Below, in pieces: positions 59,628 through 64,000 of a stretch of 64,000 nucleotides of DNA. The stretch lies in the NCBI GenBank assembly GCA_017537345.1, contig JAFYKY010000017.1, positions 124,001 through 188,000 on the forward strand, written 5' to 3'. Source of the DNA: Clostridia bacterium (GTDB lineage: Bacteria; Bacillota; Clostridia; Oscillospirales; CAG-382). The notes below the pieces were generated by a model that was given only the letters and a program-made list of their open reading frames with translations, had not been told where the DNA came from and did not search any database. A program made the position numbers and the translations under genes. Every line of letters begins with the position of its first letter. Position 1 is the first letter of the stretch.

Positions 59628-60380
59628 TCAGTCTTTCTTTTTCATTACCACAACCGTTACCACAGCCGCAATAACTACGATAGCTGCGCCGACCGCTATC
59701 CAAATAACGGTGTTGTTACCGCTGTCGCTTTCGCCGGAGCTTACGTCGGAAGAGGGAACACTGCTTTCGGGATTTGCGGAGTTGCTGTTATCGGCATTTT
59801 CGGATTCATCGGCTACGGAAGCTTCTTCAGAAACTTCGGGCGCGGAAATTTCTTCTTCGCTTACGTCGCCGCTGATCTCGCCGCTTTCGGAAATGCTGAT
59901 ATTAAGAGAAGTGTTGGGGGTGGTAAGGGAGTTCAGATCACCGGATTCGGTAAGCTCGGTGTTCTTTACGTCAACGACCGTATCAACACCCTTGGAAAGT
60001 ATCTTGAAGTTTACGGTGCAGGTGATAGGATCGGAAGTCCCGTGATCTTTTTCGGGGCTGTCAAAAAGAACGCAAACAAGTACGTTACCTTCGGCATAAA
60101 GCTTGCTCCAGTTATCGCCCTGATCGCCCCATTCCTCGGGGTAATCTGCTTCAACGTCTTGGAATTCCAAAACGGATTTATCGAAATATACGTTGGAAGA
60201 TACTGCGATAATACCGTCGGGGTCGGTAAAATCGGAATATGTAATGGTTAAAGAAAGTGTTTCGCCTTCAGCCGCATATTCAAGACCGATCTTGCAAGCG
60301 TCTGCTGCGGAAGAAACTACTGTGAAAGCGGTGCATACAAGCACGGCAGAGAGAAGTAAAATTAAAGCTTTTTTAAACAT
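59628..60380 (-). CDS. Membrane-anchored cohesin-domain protein
   Basis: This 250-residue protein has a signal peptide (1-25), a single cohesin-like domain (about 28-155; LSLTITYSDFTDPDGIIAVSSNVYFDKSVLEFQDVE, then TCTVNFKILSKG), a Ser/Glu linker with SGDVSEEE and VSEEASVADESE, a membrane helix (VIWIAVGAAIVVIAAVVTVVVM) and KKKD. Cohesins bind dockerins, and a dockerin is present in the protease at 24945, but pairing is not shown. It is a single gene with its own terminator. A -35 TTGACA lies upstream on the minus strand (plus 60429-60434). Confidence 0.78.
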   Translation of the reverse strand: MFKKALILLLSAVLVCTAFTVVSSAADACKIGLEYAAEGETLSLTITYSDFTDPDGIIAVSSNVYFDKSVLEFQDVEADYPEEWGDQGDNWSKLYAEGNVLVCVLFDSPEKDHGTSDPITCTVNFKILSKGVDTVVDVKNTELTESGDLNSLTTPNTSLNISISESGEISGDVSEEEISAPEVSEEASVADESENADNSNSANPESSVPSSDVSSGESDSGNNTVIWIAVGAAIVVIAAVVTVVVMKKKD

Positions 60381-60442
60381 ATCGTTGTACCTCCGTGTTT
60401 AGTATAGTTTATTATATTTGCTCAGCTTTGTCAAGTAAAGAA

Positions 60443-60471
60443 TTGCAACAATTAAAAAAATATGCTATAAT
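60443..60471 (+). promoter_or_regulatory. Promoter of the small unknown gene
   Basis: TTGCAA 60443-60448 and TATAAT 60466-60471, 17 bases apart. Confidence 0.7.
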
Positions 60472-60494
60472 TCCTTTAAAGGAGGCGGCGTTTT

Positions 60495-60824
60495 ATGAAA
60501 ATTCTGGATGAATTTGAGCTGGAAGGCGGTATAGCTATAGAAAATTACTCTGTTTTGTGTCGGGATCTGACGGCGGGAGACGTTTTAATGGGGACACCCT
60601 GCACGGAGGGTATGTCGTTCACTCTGAACGAAAGCGTGCTCGGCTACCTGTTGGGTGACAGTGCTTTGCTGGCTGTGTACGCATATAACAACGGCTACGA
60701 CATTTTTGCGCGTATCACTGCAATACGCAGGGTAGAGGCAGTTCCCGTGCTGTTCGCTTCTTTACACGCTGTGCGCCGCGGCACCGTCTGGGGCAGGGAA
60801 AGGGATAATATAGAAAAGGAATAG
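60495..60824 (+). CDS. Small protein of unknown function
   Basis: This 109-residue soluble protein is acidic in its first half (ILDEFELEGGIAIENYSV) and basic at its end (HAVRRGTVWGRERDN). I recognise no family. The strong AAAGGAGGCGG site and consensus promoter argue that it is a real gene. It stands alone between the divergent cohesin gene and the hairpin array beside tRNA-Leu. Confidence 0.7.
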   Translation: MKILDEFELEGGIAIENYSVLCRDLTAGDVLMGTPCTEGMSFTLNESVLGYLLGDSALLAVYAYNNGYDIFARITAIRRVEAVPVLFASLHAVRRGTVWGRERDNIEKE

Positions 60825-60862
60825 GATTACCGAACTGCGTATAGTCGTTGTAAAAGATAATA

Positions 60863-60929
60863 CAGCCAGCGGCTGAATGATGTTGCGTTCAGGCACGCAA
60901 ATGATATTGTGTCCTTTTGACACAAATGA
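60863..60929. repeat. Small array of hairpins separated by ATGAT linkers
   Basis: Three hairpins (CAGCC/GGCTG 60863-60875, TTGCGT/ACGCAA 60883-60900, TTGTGTC/GACACAA 60907-60925) are separated by ATGAT at 60877 and 60901 and followed by ATGA at 60926, with a period of about 24 bases. It lies directly downstream of the tRNA-Leu terminator and resembles the array at 9501-9650. Confidence 0.65.
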
Positions 60930-60959
60930 AAAAATCCAAGTCTTTCGACTTGGATTTTT
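60929..60959 (-). terminator. Terminator of tRNA-Leu
   Basis: AAAAATCCAAGTC pairs with GACTTGGATTTTT around TTTC, with runs of A and T on both sides. Confidence 0.85.
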
Positions 60960-61042
60960 TGGTGCGGCTGATGGGACTTGAACCCATACGGTTGCCCACA
61001 CGCCCCTCAAACGTGCGCGTCTGCCTGTTCCGCCACAGCCGC
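60960..61042 (-). tRNA. tRNA-Leu(GAG)
   Basis: A class II tRNA folds on the minus strand. The acceptor is GCGGCTG/CAGCCGC (plus 61036-61042 and 60964-60970). The anticodon stem CACGT/GCGTG encloses loop TTGAGGG with anticodon GAG. There is a variable arm, a T arm with TTCAAGT, discriminator A, and CCA encoded at plus 60960-60962. Confidence 0.93.
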
Positions 61043-61055
61043 GTGAACGTTTACT

Positions 61056-61083
61056 ATTATACACACAAAATCAAATTTGTCAA
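61056..61083 (-). promoter_or_regulatory. Promoter of tRNA-Leu
   Basis: On the minus strand TTGACA (plus 61078-61083) and TATAAT (plus 61056-61061), 16 bases apart. Confidence 0.8.
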
Positions 61084-61190
61084 TACTTTTTTTGATTTTA
61101 TTTTATATAATATTTTTGTTTGTTTTTTTGCCCGATTATATCGAATTAAAGAAGAAACGCACTTCAAAAAAAGCGCGCTTTGAATTAGAA

Positions 61191-61568
61191 TTAAAGCCCG
61201 AAACTGACGTTCAGAGCCTCGTTTACCTGCTGCATTGTGGTATCGTCAAGATGTCCCATTTTGTCCTTCAGCCGTTTTTTATCGAGAGTACGTATTTGCT
61301 CAAGCAGTATTATGGAATTTTTTGCAAGACCGCATCCAAGGGCTTTTCCCGTACCGATGTTGTCTCCCGTTACTTCAATATGTGTAGGTAAGCGGGCTTT
61401 TCCCGTCTGTGAAGTTATTGCGGCGGCAATAACCGTGGGGCTGTGTCTGTTGCCCACGTCATTTTGCACTATAAGCACCGGCCGCACACCGCCTTGTTCC
61501 GATCCCACTACAGGTGAAAGATCGGCATAATATATATCTCCCCGCCGTATTACAGATTGTTCGTTCAC
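61191..61568 (-). CDS. mazF: MazF/PemK-family endoribonuclease toxin, no adjacent antitoxin
   Basis: This 125-residue protein matches the EndoA/MazF type: [33 protein letters not shown], then [21 protein letters not shown] and [18 protein letters not shown]. MazF cleaves single-stranded RNA at short motifs. A GTG start at 61568 is used; an in-frame TGA lies just upstream, and no strong ribosome-binding site is visible. The usual upstream antitoxin gene is absent: the 120 bases before it hold only the pepF terminator and no open frame. Confidence 0.9.
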   Translation of the reverse strand: MNEQSVIRRGDIYYADLSPVVGSEQGGVRPVLIVQNDVGNRHSPTVIAAAITSQTGKARLPTHIEVTGDNIGTGKALGCGLAKNSIILLEQIRTLDKKRLKDKMGHLDDTTMQQVNEALNVSFGL

Positions 61569-61649
61569 TTTTGATCATCGCCCCGTTTTCAGTTTATTCC
61601 GGCAGATATATTTTTGCCCGTGGGGAAGATGATTATGCACGGTAAAAAA

Positions 61650-61680
61650 TAAAGGGCTTACTTTTAACGTAAGCCCTTAT
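61650..61680 (-). terminator. Terminator of pepF
   Basis: AAGGGCTTAC 61652-61661 pairs with GTAAGCCCTT 61669-61678. The minus strand continues TTATTTTTT. Confidence 0.85.
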
Positions 61681-61687
61681 GATATTC

Positions 61688-63469
61688 TTATATTTCGGAA
61701 AGAAGCTCTTTAAGCTCGGTAACCGTATCGTCAAACACCTTCATTGCGCTGCTTACCGCTTCGGGCTTGGTAAGATCTATACCTGCGATCTTAAGCTCGT
61801 TAAGAGGATAATCGCTTCCGCCGGTGGTCAGGAATTTCAGATAACCTGAAGCATCGCCGGTTTCGAGAATGTTTCTTGCAATAGCGACCGCGCTTGAAAA
61901 ACCGGTAGCGTACTGGTATACATAATATGCGGTATAAAAGTGGGGAATATATGCCCATTCGTACCGCATAATATCGTTTATACCCGCGCCTTCGTAATAA
62001 AGAGAGATGAGTCCGTGATAAATATCACACAGAGCTTTGGGTGTAAGAGGCACGCCAGCCTGCGCCATATCGTGGGCTTTACGCTCAAATTCCGCAAATA
62101 ACGTCTGTCTGAATACTGTTGTACGGAATCCTTCAAGGAAATGATTAAGAATATACGCTTTACGCTTCTTATCGGTTTCGTTTTTAAGCAGATACATCGT
62201 AAGCAAAACTTCGTTAACTGTGGAAGCGACTTCGGCTACCATTATTCGGTAATCGTGGTTAACATAATCTTGCTTTTCAGAGGAGAGGTAAGAGTGCATC
62301 GCGTGGCCCAGTTCGTGCGCCATAGTGAAAGCATCGTCAAGACTGTCGGTATAATTGAGAAGCACGTAGGGGTGAACGCCGTATACGCCGCAGGAGAATG
62401 CGCCGGAGCGTTTTCCCTTGTTTTCGTACACGTCCATCCAATGCTCGCTGTAAGCTTTGTCAAGTAAGGTCTGATATTTTTCACCCAGAGGAAGAAGCGC
62501 TTTTTTTACCATATCCTTTGCCTGTTCATAGGTGACGGTATAATCCACGTCTTCGATCATGGGAGTGTAAAGATCGAACATATCTATATTTTCAAGACCG
62601 AGAGTTTCCTTGCGGAGAGCGATATATCTCTTCATGGTGGGAAGCGCGCCGTGAACCGCTTCGATAAGAGAATCGTAGACCGAAACGGGAATGTTTCCGC
62701 CGAACAGAGCCTTGTGGCAGGCGCTTTCGTATCCGCGTACAGATGCATAATAGTTGTCTATCTTTACGCTGCCGGCATACATAGCCGCAACGGTATTTAC
62801 GTACTTTTTGTAGGTGCCGAAATAGCCTTCAAAGGTTTCTTCACGCACGCGTCTGTCCTTGCTTTCGCGGTATATACCCATATTACCGTTGGTAAGCTGT
62901 ACTTTGTTTCCGTTTTCATCGGTTATTTCGGGAAGCTCGATATCCACGTTGGAGAACATTGTAAAGCAATCATCGGGAATATTATTTATTTCGCCCATCT
63001 GCGCAAGCAGCATTTCGCTTTTTTCGTCAAGCACGTGGGCTTTTCCGCGGGAAATATCCTCAAGCATGTGGCGATAGGTGGCAAGTCCTTCGTATTCCAT
63101 ATACTGCTTAAGGGTCTCTTCGGGAATAGCGAGTATTTCGGGCTCGATAAAGGAACATACGGTGCTAAGCTTTACAAGCAGAGTCATTGCCTTTGCTTCC
63201 ATTTCCTGCGCTTCGGTGTCGCCGTTATCGGCGCTCTTGTAAAGCATTGCGTAAATATAAGGAAGCTCTGCCGCTTGATTTGCTTTTGCAATAAGATCCA
63301 TAGCCTTTTTAAGACTTTCTGCGCTTTCGCCCAAGGTGCCTTTAAGCGCGGGGATCGTGTCCGCTATCTTATCCGCTTCCGCCAGCGCGTTTTCCCAAGC
63401 CTTATTATCGGCATAAATGTGGGTAAAATCCCAGGTGAATTCGGGATTCATTTCTTTTCTGCTCTTCAT
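61688..63469 (-). CDS. pepF: Oligoendopeptidase F (M3 family)
   Basis: This 593-residue zinc peptidase has the HExxH motif HELGH at 385-389, followed by AMHSYLSSEKQ and the third ligand region VAEVASTVNEVLL. The N-terminal helical region and the C-terminal GAGINDIMRYEWAYIPHFYTAYYVYQYATG are typical of PepF. It cleaves short peptides in the cytoplasm. The length is normal for PepF (about 600). AAGGAG precedes the ATG. The unknown gene upstream on the same strand ends 11 bases away, so the two may be co-transcribed. Confidence 0.95.
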   Translation of the reverse strand: MKSRKEMNPEFTWDFTHIYADNKAWENALAEADKIADTIPALKGTLGESAESLKKAMDLIAKANQAAELPYIYAMLYKSADNGDTEAQEMEAKAMTLLVKLSTVCSFIEPEILAIPEETLKQYMEYEGLATYRHMLEDISRGKAHVLDEKSEMLLAQMGEINNIPDDCFTMFSNVDIELPEITDENGNKVQLTNGNMGIYRESKDRRVREETFEGYFGTYKKYVNTVAAMYAGSVKIDNYYASVRGYESACHKALFGGNIPVSVYDSLIEAVHGALPTMKRYIALRKETLGLENIDMFDLYTPMIEDVDYTVTYEQAKDMVKKALLPLGEKYQTLLDKAYSEHWMDVYENKGKRSGAFSCGVYGVHPYVLLNYTDSLDDAFTMAHELGHAMHSYLSSEKQDYVNHDYRIMVAEVASTVNEVLLTMYLLKNETDKKRKAYILNHFLEGFRTTVFRQTLFAEFERKAHDMAQAGVPLTPKALCDIYHGLISLYYEGAGINDIMRYEWAYIPHFYTAYYVYQYATGFSSAVAIARNILETGDASGYLKFLTTGGSDYPLNELKIAGIDLTKPEAVSSAMKVFDDTVTELKELLSEI

Positions 63470-63480
63470 ACTAATCTCCT

Positions 63481-64000
63481 TTAATTATATAAGAAACTGT
63501 TATTTATGAAATGTTTATCAAGGTTATCCTGCATACGTTTAAAAACGCTTCCGCAGTTATATTTTACTTTTGCTTCGGTAAAAGGGGAGTCATTATAAAC
63601 TTCCTGCATGGGATACAGTCCCCAGCCGCCGCCTTTGAAAATAATTTTATTTGTGTCTATTCCCGCGTCCTTCAGAGCTTTTCTGTATTCACTGCAGGTC
63701 TTTAAAAATCCTTCCGGATCGGTAAGGGCGCCGAGATATACGGAAAAGACCATATCCTCGCTTCTGTCGGTGTTATCGGGATAAGTGACGCTTCCTTCGG
63801 GATAACCGTTAATTCTTTCGGGAACAACGGTAAAAGACCCGTCGGGAAACGCTTTGCGTAAAATTCCCGCAACCTTCGCTCTTTGCTCGCTCATAAGCAG
63901 AAGCTCTGCCTTTTTCGCATATCCGTCAAAAACGACCTTATCGCAAACCGTAAGCCTGCCGTTAGCTTCTGCGTAAGTTTTTGAAACAACTTCTCTTTGC
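63481..64000 (-). CDS. Unrecognised protein, N terminus outside the window
   Basis: The frame remains open to the window edge, giving about 173 residues. The internal ATG at 63894 is not necessarily the start, because the residues before it (TVCDKVVFDGYAKKAELLLMSEQ) continue in the same style without a stop. The C-terminal part has FKGGGWGLYPMQEVYNDSPFTEAKVKYNC. I recognise no family and see no membrane segment in the part present. It lies 11 bases upstream of pepF. Confidence 0.65.
   Translation of the reverse strand, partial: QREVVSKTYAEANGRLTVCDKVVFDGYAKKAELLLMSEQRAKVAGILRKAFPDGSFTVVPERINGYPEGSVTYPDNTDRSEDMVFSVYLGALTDPEGFLKTCSEYRKALKDAGIDTNKIIFKGGGWGLYPMQEVYNDSPFTEAKVKYNCGSVFKRMQDNLDKHFINNSFLYN

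Noticed and set aside
1..64000. Insertion sequences, prophage or integrative element genes
   Set aside because: No transposase, integrase, terminase or conjugation gene was recognised. Signs of transfer are limited to AT-rich genes (11.2-12.3, 33.0-34.3 and 51.1-52.8 kb) and the ribF duplication.

Overview
The window looks like a chromosomal segment of an anaerobic, probably gut- or rumen-type member of the Clostridia. The evidence is a complete [FeFe]-hydrogenase maturation set (TM1266-type regulator, HydE, HydG, HydF), a 2[4Fe-4S] ferredoxin, SpoIIIE/FtsK and CarD, Gram-positive lipoprotein and membrane-anchor architectures, cohesin and dockerin modules, and promoters very close to the TTGACA-17-TATAAT consensus. 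No hydrogenase catalytic subunit, rRNA, integrase, transposase or CRISPR array was seen. Gene names are recognised from family signatures, not from database searches.

Layout. 1-6.1 kb: the 3' part of tex, then the hyd maturation operon behind a leader that carries an intrinsic terminator directly before the first start codon. 6.1-11.1 kb: three paralogous XRE regulators, a PAP2-type membrane phosphatase, tRNA-Arg(CCT), and a mosaic of small hairpins and terminators. 11.2-13.2 kb: ribF followed by a cytosolic subtilisin-like gene that appears inserted at the ribF 3' end. 13.4-18.5 kb: a four-gene surface acylation cassette (FkbH-like HAD enzyme, acyl carrier protein, MBOAT, DHHW protein). 18.5-24.9 kb: housekeeping and envelope genes (DUF4275-like protein, lipoprotein, ftsK, uppP, an LCP-like protein, ferredoxin, tRNA methyltransferase). 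24.9-31.3 kb: a 1641-residue surface subtilase with dockerin and cohesin-like modules, overlapping a PrsA-like foldase. 31.4-34.3 kb: an ECF sigma factor with a long C-terminal extension and an AT-rich alpha/beta hydrolase.

34.4-51.1 kb is rich in glycan enzymes: a domain-swapped GH3, a GH20 with discoidin-like domain, a GH26-like lipoprotein and an anchored esterase. They are mixed with housekeeping genes (hemolysin III, thioesterase, CarD, cytidylate-kinase-like, an ASCH-TrmO fusion, a SAM-fold protein, a fourth XRE regulator, a metallophosphoesterase/acyltransferase pair, a histidine phosphatase). 51.1-56.3 kb: an ECF sigma/membrane anti-sigma/exported I9-like protein module, a GNAT, tyrS with a terminator in its leader, and a stomatin/NfeD pair. 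56.4-64 kb: a DUF4855 lipoprotein, a membrane-anchored cohesin protein, tRNA-Leu(GAG) with a second small hairpin array, an orphan mazF, pepF, and an unrecognised gene running off the end.

The most notable signals are: the hyd leader with mutually exclusive pairings; palindromes across the start sites of the four XRE genes; the duplicated ribF 3' end bracketing a protease gene; the FkbH-ACP-MBOAT-DHHW cassette; the sigma/anti-sigma/free-propeptide-like module; and the tRNA-linked hairpin arrays. Many exported proteins share acidic Ser/Glu linkers with VSD/SEE motifs and end in a membrane helix plus Lys-rich tail without LPXTG.
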